DNA from: DATAXP01 sp036272935
Lineage (GTDB): Bacteria; Planctomycetota; Planctomycetia; Pirellulales; PNKZ01
NCBI GenBank assembly: GCA_036272935.1
Contig: DATAXP010000023.1
Span: 62,001 to 126,000 of the forward strand
DNA length: 64,000 nt
Direction of reading: 5' to 3'
Shown here: positions 1 through 9,747 of the stretch, in pieces
Numbering within the stretch: the first letter of the stretch is position 1
How the letters are laid out: every line of letters starts with the position of its first letter
Program-made: the position numbers and the translations under genes
Notes under the pieces: generated by a model
Database searches by the model: none
Told to the model about the DNA's origin: nothing
What the model saw: the letters and a program-made list of their open reading frames with translations, nothing else

Positions 1-206
1 TGGTGGTGGTCGGCTGCAATTCGATTGTGATGTATCTGATGTCGCAACTGATCGATGAGTGGATCGCGGGGAACGTTCGCAAAGTGGCCGGAGACGACGC
101 GTTTGCCGGCGACTACGGCCCGCTCATGTTGAGCGCGAGCGTGGTGGCTGTGGAGTGGCTGGTCTGCGTGTGGCTGTACCGGCAGAAGTTGTTCGTGCGG
201 ATTTGA
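1..206 (+). CDS. C-terminal fragment of a multi-pass membrane protein, probably DUF5009/acyltransferase-like
   Basis: Only the last 67 codons or so are in the window; the gene runs off the left edge. The fragment shows one hydrophobic stretch near its start (containing NSIVMYLMSQLID), a short hydrophilic loop, and a last membrane segment with VVAVEWLVCVWLYRQKLF before the stop. This pattern resembles the C-terminal end of planctomycete DUF5009 proteins, which are related to heparan-alpha-glucosaminide N-acetyltransferases and act as inner-membrane acyl transfer proteins. The family assignment rests on a short segment and is tentative. The hydrolase gene follows after about 25 nt on the same strand, so the two may be co-transcribed. 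Confidence 0.5.
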   Translation, partial: VVVGCNSIVMYLMSQLIDEWIAGNVRKVAGDDAFAGDYGPLMLSASVVAVEWLVCVWLYRQKLFVRI

Positions 207-231
207 ACCTGGCATTGACGGAGAAGTGGCG

Positions 232-1128
232 ATGACTCGATGGCGATCGGCGGCGTGGTGGTTGATGGTAGTCGTGGTGGCGACGGCGCCGGTTGCGGGC
301 GCCGAGAGCATCGATCTGTGGCCGGGCGCGGCTCCCGACGAACCGGCCGACGTGAAAGAGCTGGGAGAAGAAAAAGTGCTCGATCCCGGAGGCGCCACGT
401 CGATCATGCGGATCACGAACGTCACGCGGCCGCAGCTCGAGGTCTTTCCGGCGCCTGCCGACAAGAACCGCGGCGCGGCACTGCTGATCGCCCCCGGCGG
501 CGGATACAACATTCTGGCTTGGGAGCACGAAGGAACCGAGGTTGCCGCGTGGGCCAACTCGGTCGGCATGACGGCGTTTGTGCTCAAGTATCGCGTGCCG
601 CGGCGTTCCGACCAGCCGAAGGACAAGCCTCCGCTGCAACCGCTCGAAGACGCCCAACGCGCGATGTCGATCGTGCGCAGCCGCGCAAGTCAATGGGGGA
701 TTGATCCCAAGCGCATTGGCACCATCGGCTTTTCCGCCGGCGGCAATCTCGCAGCGAACCTGGCCACGCATTTCGAGAAGCGCGCCTATCAGCCAGTCGA
801 CACCACTGATCAGACGAGTTGCCGGCCTGATTTTGTTGCGCTGATCTATCCCGGCGGAGTGATTGATCCATCGACGGGGACGTTGAATCCGGCATTCGAG
901 TTCACCAAACAATCGCCGCCGGCATTCTGCGTTCACGCCACGAACGACAAGGGATCGTCGGAGAATAGCGTCGCGGTGTACCTGGCCCAAAAACGGTTAG
1001 GTCTGCCGGCCGAGATGCACCTTTACGCGCTGGGCGGACACGGCTTCGGCATGCGCGGTAAAGGAGCTGTCACGGCGTGGCCAGCGGCGCTCGAACAATG
1101 GCTGCGCGGACAGAACTTTTTGCAATAG
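232..1128 (+). CDS. Secreted alpha/beta hydrolase (esterase/lipase-like)
   Basis: A 298-residue protein with a hydrophobic signal peptide ending near VAGA. It has an alpha/beta hydrolase fold of the BD-FAE/esterase type: an oxyanion-hole-like APGGGY segment, the nucleophile elbow GFSAGG (Ser near residue 168), an acidic residue in the HATNDKG segment, and the catalytic His in GGHGFG (near residue 270). It probably hydrolyses esters, for example on acetylated or feruloylated polysaccharides, outside the cytoplasm; the substrate is inferred. The ATG at 232 is preferred over the GTG at 226 because GGAG at 220-223 has a spacing of 8 nt to the ATG but only 2 nt to the GTG. A palindromic repeat starts at its stop codon. 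Confidence 0.85.
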   Translation: MTRWRSAAWWLMVVVVATAPVAGAESIDLWPGAAPDEPADVKELGEEKVLDPGGATSIMRITNVTRPQLEVFPAPADKNRGAALLIAPGGGYNILAWEHEGTEVAAWANSVGMTAFVLKYRVPRRSDQPKDKPPLQPLEDAQRAMSIVRSRASQWGIDPKRIGTIGFSAGGNLAANLATHFEKRAYQPVDTTDQTSCRPDFVALIYPGGVIDPSTGTLNPAFEFTKQSPPAFCVHATNDKGSSENSVAVYLAQKRLGLPAEMHLYALGGHGFGMRGKGAVTAWPAALEQWLRGQNFLQ

Positions 1129-1192
1129 GCGACAGGCTACGGGCTTCAGGTCCGGTGTGTCACCCGTCGCCCGGAGCCTGTAGCCCGTCGCC
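1128..1192. repeat. Intergenic inverted repeat, copy 1 of a dispersed family
   Basis: The arms read GGCGAC..AGGCTACGGG and CCTGTAGCCCGTCGCC and can fold into an imperfect hairpin between the convergent hydrolase and ThuA genes. The same arm words recur at 42747-42828 and 43166-43279. It may double as a bidirectional terminator, but no T tract follows it. Confidence 0.7.
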
Positions 1193-1197
1193 CCGCT

Positions 1198-2094
1198 TCA
1201 CCGTAGGCTCACGCGATTGGCCGTCGGAAAATCGGCCGGTGGCGGTTGCGTGGTTACCTTGCCGCTGGCAGCCCACTCGGCGCCGCGCTGCAGGGTGACG
1301 ATGAAGCCAACGCAGCGCATCGCCTCGGCATCGTGCCCCAGCGTGGTGTGGAACACGTGGCCGCGGCCAAAGTTCACCGTGAACAGACACGGCTGGTGCT
1401 CGTCGTTGCTCTGGGGAACGTTGCCGTTCGGACCGCGTGTGGCAAACGCAGTCGACAACACGTGAACGTTCATCGGCGAGCCACGCATCCGCAGGTACAA
1501 CTCGTCACGGCCGTGCAGCCATTGCCGAGGCAGGCCGACGTTGATGGGATGGTCGTGATCGCGCGCCACGATCTCGAACGTACCCCACGGACCGTGGATT
1601 CTCGGCGTCGTCGGCCGCTCGTCAACGACGGTGCCGCTGTCGTCGTAGCGAATGAGCTGGCCGCCATCCTCGCTTCGGCCGCCCCATTCGCGCAACCCCA
1701 CGATCTGCTGATACTGGGGCCATTCGGGGAAGGCGCTCCCCGCCGCGTGGACCACGACCACGCCGCCGCCGCCTTCGACGAAATTGACGAACGCGGCCTT
1801 GGTCGCTTCGGGCCACGGTTGGCCGTTGTAGTTCAGCACCACCAGGCGATACGCCCCGAAGTTCGGTTGAAAGCCCCGCATGTCGTGGCCTTTGGGCGGC
1901 GTGGTGGCGACGTCGACAGTAAAGATCTGCGAATCCTCGAGGTGATGCTTCAGCGACGGCGTGGTCGCCTGCCAGTCGTGATCCCCTTGGCCATCGATGA
2001 CCACCGCCCGGTAGTGCGGTCGTTGGGCGGCCTCGGCGACGGAGGCGATCAATCCGAAACCGACTACTGCTGCGAATCGAATAACCGAACGCAT
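1198..2094 (-). CDS. Secreted ThuA-like domain protein
   Basis: A 298-residue protein with a signal peptide (MRSVIRFAAVVGFGLIASVAEA). The mature part has the ThuA/trehalose-utilisation fold related to class I glutamine amidotransferases: AVVIDGQGDHDW near the N terminus, VVLNYNGQPWP in the middle, the GGGVVVVHAAGSAF strand-turn, and C-terminal GRGHVFHTTLGHD. Planctomycetes carry many such secreted proteins; their enzymatic role is not settled, although links to sugar metabolism are often proposed. The start is the ATG at 2094, because the signal peptide begins there and the longer upstream frame is not protein-like. It is divergent from the FhcB gene, with about 100 nt between them. Confidence 0.8.
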   Translation of the reverse strand: MRSVIRFAAVVGFGLIASVAEAAQRPHYRAVVIDGQGDHDWQATTPSLKHHLEDSQIFTVDVATTPPKGHDMRGFQPNFGAYRLVVLNYNGQPWPEATKAAFVNFVEGGGGVVVVHAAGSAFPEWPQYQQIVGLREWGGRSEDGGQLIRYDDSGTVVDERPTTPRIHGPWGTFEIVARDHDHPINVGLPRQWLHGRDELYLRMRGSPMNVHVLSTAFATRGPNGNVPQSNDEHQPCLFTVNFGRGHVFHTTLGHDAEAMRCVGFIVTLQRGAEWAASGKVTTQPPPADFPTANRVSLR

Positions 2095-2194
2095 GGCAAA
2101 TACCTTTTGCTTTTGGCGCGTTTGATTGGACACTGTGCGGCGCGGTACGATCGGTTGCAAACCGAAGTGGCTCCGCCAGTTGCGAGAACCCCTG

Positions 2195-3520
2195 TTGACC
2201 CATTCCTCCGCTCCCGCCAAACCAACCGCCGCGCAAGTGCCCAATGCGCTGTGCACAGCGTGTGCCTGCGCCTGCGACGACATCGTCGTTTCGGTCGAAA
2301 ACAATGCGATCATCGCGGCCGAGCATGCCTGCCCGCGGGGCCGGGCATGGTTCCTCGATACGTCCTTGGGAGCGGAACCGGCGGCCACCGTCGACGGCAG
2401 GCCTGTCGAACTGGCCGAGGCGGTGGCTCGAGCCGCGAGCATCTTGTCCGAAGCCCGGGCACCGTTGATCTACGGGCTTGGCGAAACCACCACCGAGGCG
2501 CAGCGTGTGGCGATCGCGCTGGCCGACCGGCTCGGCGGCACCGTCGACACGCCGACTAGCCGCACCCAGGGACCGGTCGGCATGGCGCTGCACGGTGTTG
2601 GCGAGATGACCTCGACGCTGGGCGAGGTCCGCAACCGCGGCGACCTGATCGTGTTCTGGGGTTGCGATCCAGCCACCACGCATCCGCGCCATTTTGAACG
2701 ATACAGTCTCGACTGCCCTGGCATGTTCGTGCCAGCCGGACGCGCCGATCGTCGCTGCGTTGTCGTCGATACCGAGCGCACTGCCACCGCCGAGCGCGCC
2801 GATTGGTTCATCGCGCTGCGTCCGGATAGCGACTTCGATGCGCTCTGGACGCTGCGCGCCGTCATCGCGGGTCTGCCGCTCGATGCCGCCACGGTCGAGC
2901 GCCAGACCGGCGTGCCGCTGGCCGATTGGGACCGGTTGGCCGCGGCACTGCGCGCGGCGAAGTTTGGCGTGGTCCTGTACGACGGCAAGCTCGCCAGCCG
3001 CACCGGGCGGCACTTGAACGTCGAGGCGCTGTTAGCCTTAGTGCGCGACATGAATGCCCACACGCGCTGCGTCTGCAACGCGCTGCGTAGCGGCGGGAAT
3101 CAGGCGGGTGCCGAGAGCGCGCTATTGTGGCAGACCGGCTTTCCGTTCGGCGTGAACTTCGCGCGCGGCTACCCACGCTACAACCCCGGCGAGTTCACGG
3201 CCGAGGCGCTGTTGGAGCGTCGTGAGGTTGACACGGTGCTCGTCGTCGCCGGCGACCCATTGACCGAGCTAGGTGCCCGAGCCGCCGCCCAGTTACGGCG
3301 CGTGCCGTTGGTGTGCATCGATTGCCGCGACACGCCGACCCGCCGGAGCGCGCAGGTTGCAATCGCCACGGCCCCCTACGGCATTGCTGTGGGAGGCACG
3401 GTGTACCGCATGGATGATGTTCCCTTGCCGCTGCGGCCGGCGCTCGGTTCGCCGTTGCCCAACGATGAGGACGTGCTGCGGGTTATTCTCGGGGCGATTG
3501 GGCCGAGCGGCAGCCGCTAG
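2195..3520 (+). CDS. fhcB: Formylmethanofuran dehydrogenase subunit B homologue (Fhc-type, B subunit)
   Basis: This is the B subunit of the formylmethanofuran dehydrogenase / formyltransferase-hydrolase complex of the tetrahydromethanopterin C1 pathway. The N terminus keeps the cluster-type motif CTACACACDD (residues about 20-29) and a further Cys in ACPRG. The middle carries GEVRNRGDLIVFWGCDP and HPRHFERYS, and the end has YPRYNPGEF, all typical of the family. In archaeal FwdB the metal-ligating Cys lies in VCHGP; here the aligned segment is RTQGP, so the ligand appears lost. That fits the non-redox bacterial Fhc form (inference). No fhcA, fhcC or fhcD lies nearby. The start is uncertain: TTG at 2195 gives about 19 residues before the first Cys, while a TTG at 2126 would add 23 residues inside the promoter region. 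Confidence 0.82.
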   Translation: MTHSSAPAKPTAAQVPNALCTACACACDDIVVSVENNAIIAAEHACPRGRAWFLDTSLGAEPAATVDGRPVELAEAVARAASILSEARAPLIYGLGETTTEAQRVAIALADRLGGTVDTPTSRTQGPVGMALHGVGEMTSTLGEVRNRGDLIVFWGCDPATTHPRHFERYSLDCPGMFVPAGRADRRCVVVDTERTATAERADWFIALRPDSDFDALWTLRAVIAGLPLDAATVERQTGVPLADWDRLAAALRAAKFGVVLYDGKLASRTGRHLNVEALLALVRDMNAHTRCVCNALRSGGNQAGAESALLWQTGFPFGVNFARGYPRYNPGEFTAEALLERREVDTVLVVAGDPLTELGARAAAQLRRVPLVCIDCRDTPTRRSAQVAIATAPYGIAVGGTVYRMDDVPLPLRPALGSPLPNDEDVLRVILGAIGPSGSR

Positions 3521-3532
3521 GCAAAGATTCTC

Positions 3533-3970
3533 TCAATCCTTCGTGCGGCCCTCTCGGTGGACGCTTTCTGCGGCGTCGAGGGCGCCGGGGGCCGCGGGCA
3601 TCGAGCCGCTGCGAAGCTGGATCGCTTCGCTGGTGCCGACGCCTTGGAACTCGCCGACCGGAACGCTGCCCAGTCGGCCGGTGAACCAGCCACGCGATTC
3701 GTAGTCGTTGAGCGTGCCGCCGACGAGCATTGCCATCCATACCGCCCCTGCGCCGGCAAACAACCACACCAGCCGCGCCGCGTAGCGCAGGTGCATGAAG
3801 TAGGTCATTACCAACACGGTCTTGATCGTGGCCACGGTCATGGCCACCGGCGTGTTCAGCGCGCCCAGGTGCACCATCGCCAGCAGGATCGTCACCACTA
3901 GCAACACCATCAAGGCGACGAACACGCCGTAGTACTGCTTCACCGTGACATGCGGTTGATGTTCGCTCAT
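3533..3970 (-). CDS. ctaF: Cytochrome c oxidase subunit IV (caa3 type)
   Basis: A 145-residue membrane protein, last gene of the respiratory block. Residues about 10-85 hold three hydrophobic helices, with the family segment TIKTVLVMTYFMHLRYAARL at the second and third helices, typical of prokaryotic COX4 (CyoD/CtaF) subunits that stabilise subunit I. The C-terminal 50 residues are hydrophilic and poorly conserved. The gene follows subunit III by about 18 nt and converges on fhcB with only 12 nt between stops. The start ATG at 3970 is unambiguous. Confidence 0.85.
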   Translation of the reverse strand: MSEHQPHVTVKQYYGVFVALMVLLVVTILLAMVHLGALNTPVAMTVATIKTVLVMTYFMHLRYAARLVWLFAGAGAVWMAMLVGGTLNDYESRGWFTGRLGSVPVGEFQGVGTSEAIQLRSGSMPAAPGALDAAESVHREGRTKD

Positions 3971-3988
3971 GGAAATCGCCAGCCGGGG

Positions 3989-4671
3989 TCAGTGCAAATC
4001 GATCAGATACAGGGTCGGATACAGGTAAATCCAGACGAGGTCGATCAGGTGCCAGTACAGGCCGCTGATCTCGACCGGCATGTAGTTCTCGGTAGTCGTC
4101 GGATAGCGCAGCGCACGGACCAGCAGAATGCTCAGGATGGTCAGCCCGATGAACATGTGCGCAGCGTGCACGCCGGTCATGGCGAAGTACAGGCCGTAGA
4201 ACAACTTCGTCTCCTCGGCGTGCGCCGCATCGAGGCCGTGCTCCTCGCCGTCAAAGTGAAACGCCATGCCGCGGATTGGGATGTGATGCTCGTGATATTT
4301 GTGGGCATACTCGCTGAACTTGATCACGAGAAACGCCAAGCCCAGCACCATCGTCGCCAGCAGCAGTGCGATCAGCTTGCGGCGATCGGCCGATTGCGCG
4401 GCGTGCACCGCCAGGGCCATCGTCAGGCTGCTGCAAAGCAACACGCCGGTGTTAATGCCGCCGCCGACCATGTCGAGCGTCTGACACGCGGCGATGAACG
4501 CCTCGTGGTGCATCGAGCGGTAGACGAAGAACGTGGTGAACAGTCCGCCAAACAGCAGCACTTCGGTGGCCAGAAACAGCCACATGCCCATGGTGTCGGC
4601 AAGCCGTTGCTGCTCGATGTCGTCGAACTGGTGCACCAGCGTCGATGGAGCGTGGGCCGTCGTCGTGTCAC

Positions 4672-4675
<4 letters not shown>
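3989..4675 (-). CDS. ctaE: Cytochrome c oxidase subunit III
   Basis: A 228-residue integral membrane protein with five to seven hydrophobic helices and the typical COX3 features: WLFLATEVLLFGGLFTTFFV near the N terminus, the conserved Glu in FLVIKFSEYAHK, LYFAMTGVHAAHMFIG, and the C-terminal EISGLYWHLIDLVWIYLYP. It is part of the proton-pumping haem-copper oxidase in the cytoplasmic membrane. The start codon is TTG at 4675; its TTGA overlaps the TGA stop of subunit I by 4 nt, which implies translational coupling and fixes this start. Confidence 0.93.
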
Positions 4676-6314
<1,639 letters not shown>

Positions 6315-6318
<4 letters not shown>

Positions 6319-7277
6319 GGCTGGTTCGCTCCGGCCGGCACCGCCGCATGCCCGAGGCTCTTCAAGTACGCGATCAAGTCGTTCATCTCCTCTTCGCCGA
6401 GCTGCCCCTGGTAGCTGGGCATCATCGGCTCAAATCCGGCCACCAGCCGCGCATCGGGCCGCAGAATCGATTGCCGCAGGTAATCTTCGTCGGCCGTGAC
6501 GGTGGTTCCTGATTGCAATGGCACGCGCCGTTCGAACACTCCGGCGAGCAGCGGCCCGCGCTTCGGCGCCTCGCGGCCATCGCCGTGGCAGCCGCCGCAG
6601 CGTAGCCGGGCGAACAGCGCTTCGCCCGCCGCCTGCGGTTCGTCGGGTTTGGGGCCGCCGGCCAGCCATGTTTGATACTCTGCCTGCGGCATCACGACCA
6701 CGCGGCCGATCATCTGCGAATGGCTGGTGCCGCAGTACTCGGCGCAGAACAGGTGGTACTCGCCTGGCTCGGTTGCCTCGAACCAGGTGCGCGAATAACG
6801 CCCCGGCAGCACGTCTTGCTTGACGCGGAAGGCGGGCACGAAAAAGCTGTGGATCACGTCTTGCGAGATCATCGTGAGCTTCACCGCCCGGCCGGCAGGG
6901 ACGTGCAATGTGTCGATCTCGCGCCGCCCCAGCGGATGCTGAAACTTCCACATCCATTGCTTCGCCACGACGTGAATCTCGAGCGCGTCTTCTGGGATGC
7001 GCGACATGTCGTAGTACATGCTCATTGACCAGAAGAAGATCATCGTCACGATCACCAGCGGCACGACGATCCACGTGATCTCCAGCGCCATGTTGCCTTC
7101 CATCGGCCGCCGGGTGGTCTTTGCGCTCTGGCGGAAGCGGATGGCGAAATACACGATCAGCCCGGCGATCAGCACCGTGAAGAAAATGCTCACTCCGAGC
7201 AGGAAGAAATACAGCGCGTCGACCTGCGGCGCCGCCGTCGATGCCTGCTCGGGATGGATGCGAAAGCCGGTGTCCAT
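6315..7277 (-). CDS. ctaC: Cytochrome c oxidase subunit II fused to cytochrome c (caa3)
   Basis: A 320-residue protein. Two N-terminal membrane helices (about residues 22-50 and 70-95) are followed by the CuA cupredoxin domain, with His in VIHSFFVPAFR and the cluster CAEYCGTSHSQM. A C-terminal mono-haem cytochrome c domain (about residues 235-315) has CGGCH and a Met ligand candidate in EPMMPSYQG. This fusion defines a caa3 oxidase, in which electrons can enter directly from the alternative complex III next door. It lacks a cleavable lipobox. About 24 nt of repeat-like sequence separate it from the upstream SCO gene. Confidence 0.95.
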
Positions 7278-7345
7278 GCGGAAGGGGCTGGGGATTGGGG
7301 GCTAGAGGTTCGGGATTGAGGATTTGAGATCTGGGATTCGGGATT
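7278..7345. repeat. Simple direct-repeat tract encoding the SCO C-terminal tail
   Basis: The plus strand reads as loosely repeated units of the type GGGATT with AGGTTCGGGATTGAGG and ATCTGGGATTCGGGATT variants. The tract continues from the SCO/subunit II gap into the last ~14 codons of SCO (SRIPDLKSSIPNL). It looks like a low-complexity intergenic repeat that has been read through. Confidence 0.6.
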
Positions 7346-8195
7346 TCCGTTCTCGCCTCAGGCTCATTGCGATGAACGCCCCCAACACCGCCACGGTCGC
7401 TACGCCCAAGGCGCGGATCACGTTCATGATCGCTACGCCGTAGCGGCCGGTGAGCGGATCGTAGTGGAAGCAGAGTAGCAGGAACCGGTCGACCGGCGAG
7501 CCGATCTTGCCTTCCGAGGCTTCGACCAGCGCCAGCCGCAGGTCGCGCGTCGGATAGTCGATGCCGTAGAAGTACCGCGAGAGTTTCCCCTCGGGCGTGG
7601 CGATCATGATGCCGCTGCCGTGGGCGTACTGTTTCGACTTCGGATCGTAGCGGTAGCGGTAGCCGACCGCCGCGGCGAGGCGCTCGATCTGCGGCTCGTC
7701 GCCGGTGAGAAACGACCAACCGTCGGCGGCGTTCCGGTAGGCATAAAGCTGTTGGTAGCTGCGCTTCTTGGCTGCCGCCAGACCGGGCGTTTCGGTGGGG
7801 TCGATGCTCACGACGACAATGTGGTATTTCTCCCCCGCTGGCCACGGCATGGCGCTGGCAGTCCGAGTGATACCGTTAAGCACCTGCGTGCAGAGCATCG
7901 GGCACTGGTAATACGCCAGGATCAACACCACCGGGCGCGAACCGAAGTAATCGCCGAGCTTCACGGCGCGTCCCTGCTCGTCGCGAAACGCCAGGTCGAG
8001 CGGCAACTGCTCGTTCAAATGCTGATCGATGCCCACGTCAAGCAACGGCGCCGGGATCGGCGGCTGCGCGCGGAGCGGCGCGGCGAAACTCAAAGCGCAC
8101 AGCGCGATCGCGTGGGGCAGGCATTCTTGCCTGCCTCGCACGGCCTTGATCAGGGCAGACAGAAATCTCTGCCCCACGCGGCGGATCGATTTCAT
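7302..8195 (-). CDS. SCO1/SenC family copper chaperone
   Basis: A 297-residue thioredoxin-fold copper chaperone thought to deliver copper to the CuA site of subunit II. The metal-binding motif is CPMLC in LAYYQCPMLCTQVLNG, and the third ligand is the His in QYAHGSGIMI. After the domain comes an FHYDPLTGRYG segment and a C-terminal membrane helix (VIRALGVATVAVLGAFIAM), as in other SCO proteins of ACIII loci. The start at 8195 overlaps the upstream gene's stop by ATGA. Residues 7-28 of the signal peptide are encoded by a 66-bp palindromic repeat (8112-8177), and the last ~14 residues by another repeat tract; removing the former leaves a compact, normal signal peptide. Confidence 0.88.
   Translation of the reverse strand: MKSIRRVGQRFLSALIKAVRGRQECLPHAIALCALSFAAPLRAQPPIPAPLLDVGIDQHLNEQLPLDLAFRDEQGRAVKLGDYFGSRPVVLILAYYQCPMLCTQVLNGITRTASAMPWPAGEKYHIVVVSIDPTETPGLAAAKKRSYQQLYAYRNAADGWSFLTGDEPQIERLAAAVGYRYRYDPKSKQYAHGSGIMIATPEGKLSRYFYGIDYPTRDLRLALVEASEGKIGSPVDRFLLLCFHYDPLTGRYGVAIMNVIRALGVATVAVLGAFIAMSLRRERKSRIPDLKSSIPNL
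8112..8177. repeat. 66-bp palindromic repeat inside the SCO signal-peptide codons
   Basis: It is bounded by GTGGGGCAG and CTGCCCCAC, a perfect 9-bp inverted repeat, and contains internal sub-palindromes (GGCAGGCATTCTTGCCTGCC and GGGCAGACAG..CTCTGCCC). Its length is exactly 22 codons, so the SCO frame stays open. Confidence 0.75.
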
Positions 8196-8605
8196 GGCTT
8201 CACCTCGCTCTTGGCCGGCCACTTGGGCAAGCCCTGCTTGGCGACGTGTTCGATCGCCGTCGTGATCGGTACCCGGGCGAATCGATGCGATTGGTCGACC
8301 CAACCGAATGAGGCGAGTTTTGCGTCTTCTTCGCGTCGGAAGGCGGCCATGTCGCGCGCAGCCATGGTCTGCAGCCGCGGGCCGGGAGGGAGCCGCTCGT
8401 GCGGATCGCCGGTCACCGGCTCTTCGGCAATTGGATCGTGCCGGGCAATCGACAGATAGCACCACCGCAATCCGGCACCGGTCGCCATGACCAGCGCGAG
8501 CAGCGCGACGCCCGTTTTGATGATCGCGCGCACGTCGGCATCGGTTCGCTCGTGATCGTTCGCGGGATGCTCACCGGCGGGCATGTCGTGTTCGTGCATC
8601 GTCAT
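8192..8605 (-). CDS. Small single-helix membrane protein of the ACIII/caa3 locus
   Basis: A 137-residue protein between ActF and SCO. It has a His-rich, acidic N terminus, one hydrophobic helix (about residues 30-50, with IIKTGVALLALVMATGAG), and a C-terminal segment GWVDQSHRFARVPITTAIE followed by KQGLPKWP. I have seen this GWVD / vPi..Ai / GLP pattern in short proteins of ACIII gene clusters; no function is established, but an assembly or linker role for the oxidase is plausible. The ATG at 8605 overlaps the ActF stop (ATGA), and its own TGA overlaps the SCO start (ATGA), so it is translationally coupled on both sides. Confidence 0.75.
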   Translation of the reverse strand: MTMHEHDMPAGEHPANDHERTDADVRAIIKTGVALLALVMATGAGLRWCYLSIARHDPIAEEPVTGDPHERLPPGPRLQTMAARDMAAFRREEDAKLASFGWVDQSHRFARVPITTAIEHVAKQGLPKWPAKSEVKP

Positions 8606-9747
8606 TTTCCTTCGGCCGATTCGTCCGACGCCGGCCGCAGTTGCAGCAGCCACGCCAGCAGCCACCAGGCGCCGAGCGTGACGGCCACCGCCGGGTCGAG
8701 CCACGAGAAGTTCAGCTGCCCCGGCGAGAACGCCGGCATCACCAACCAATAGATGTCGAACCAATGGATCACCAGGATGCCGGCCGTGATCCACGCCAGG
8801 GCGCGCGGATCGAACTTGCCCGCACCGTTCACCAGCGCCAGGAACGGCACGATGAAATGGAACACCGGCAGCGCCAGGGCAATCCATCCCCAGCCCCCGT
8901 GCGTGCGCTCGACGTACCACACCGCTTCTTCGGAAAGGTTGCCGTAGTAGATGATCAGGTATTGCGTGAAGGCGATGTAGGCCCAGAGCATCACGAAGGC
9001 CAGCACCATGTTGTTCAGATCGCGCAGGGCCGCGCCGAGAAGCTCCGTGAAACTGCGGGTTCGCGGCGCGAACAGCAACGTTCCCAGCACTCCAGCCGAC
9101 AGCCCGGTTAAGGCTTGCCCGATCACGAACATCGGGCCGAACGTCGAGGAGTACCAATGCGGCTCGAGCGACATCATCCAGTCGATCGCCGCGAAGGTAC
9201 CGCTCAGAAAATATGCCGCCAGCCCCAGCCCCGACACGTTTCCGAACAGTTGCCAACGCCGCACGCCGCGTAGCAGCAGGGCCAGCAGCGACCACAAAAT
9301 CAGGTATCCGGCCGAGCGCATGGTGAACGCGTCGGGATTCAGGTAAACCGCTTTGCCTTCGAGCACCACGTCGCCGTTGACCACATCGGGTCGGGCCCAG
9401 GGGTACAGCCGCGGAAGATTGAGCACCACGGGAATGAACAGCACCGCCAGTAGCGGCAGGATGGCGGCAGCACGCTCGGCGGAGCGGCTAATGGCCACGC
9501 CCCACACGCCGCCGGTGAGCCGATGCACCAGCAGCACGCCCAGGCTGCCTGCCGAGATGCCGACCCAGAAGATCCACGCCACCAGATAGGCCTGGAGGAA
9601 CCGGTCGATGTCGGCCTGCCAGGCAAGTCCGCACAGCGCGGTGCCGACGATCGCAACGACAAGTGTCGCGGCGCGTAGCTTGCGCACCAGCGCCGCGTAC
9701 TCTTCCGGAGTCTGCGGGGTGATATGAGGGGCGGAATGCGCGCTCAC
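8602..9747 (-). CDS. actF: Alternative complex III subunit ActF (quinone-oxidoreductase membrane subunit)
   Basis: A 381-residue integral membrane protein with about ten helices, the second NrfD-like subunit of alternative complex III. Recognisable segments are WIFWVGISAGSLGVLLVHRL, FIPVVLNLPRLYPWARPD, and AYIAFTQYLIIYYGNLSEE, followed by WIALALPVFHFIVPF. The complex oxidises quinol and passes electrons to cytochrome c or directly to the oxidase. The start is GTG at 9747, whose GTGA overlaps the ActE stop. The C-terminal helix runs to EGK at the TGA shared with the next gene. Confidence 0.92.
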   Translation of the reverse strand: MSAHSAPHITPQTPEEYAALVRKLRAATLVVAIVGTALCGLAWQADIDRFLQAYLVAWIFWVGISAGSLGVLLVHRLTGGVWGVAISRSAERAAAILPLLAVLFIPVVLNLPRLYPWARPDVVNGDVVLEGKAVYLNPDAFTMRSAGYLILWSLLALLLRGVRRWQLFGNVSGLGLAAYFLSGTFAAIDWMMSLEPHWYSSTFGPMFVIGQALTGLSAGVLGTLLFAPRTRSFTELLGAALRDLNNMVLAFVMLWAYIAFTQYLIIYYGNLSEEAVWYVERTHGGWGWIALALPVFHFIVPFLALVNGAGKFDPRALAWITAGILVIHWFDIYWLVMPAFSPGQLNFSWLDPAVAVTLGAWWLLAWLLQLRPASDESAEGK

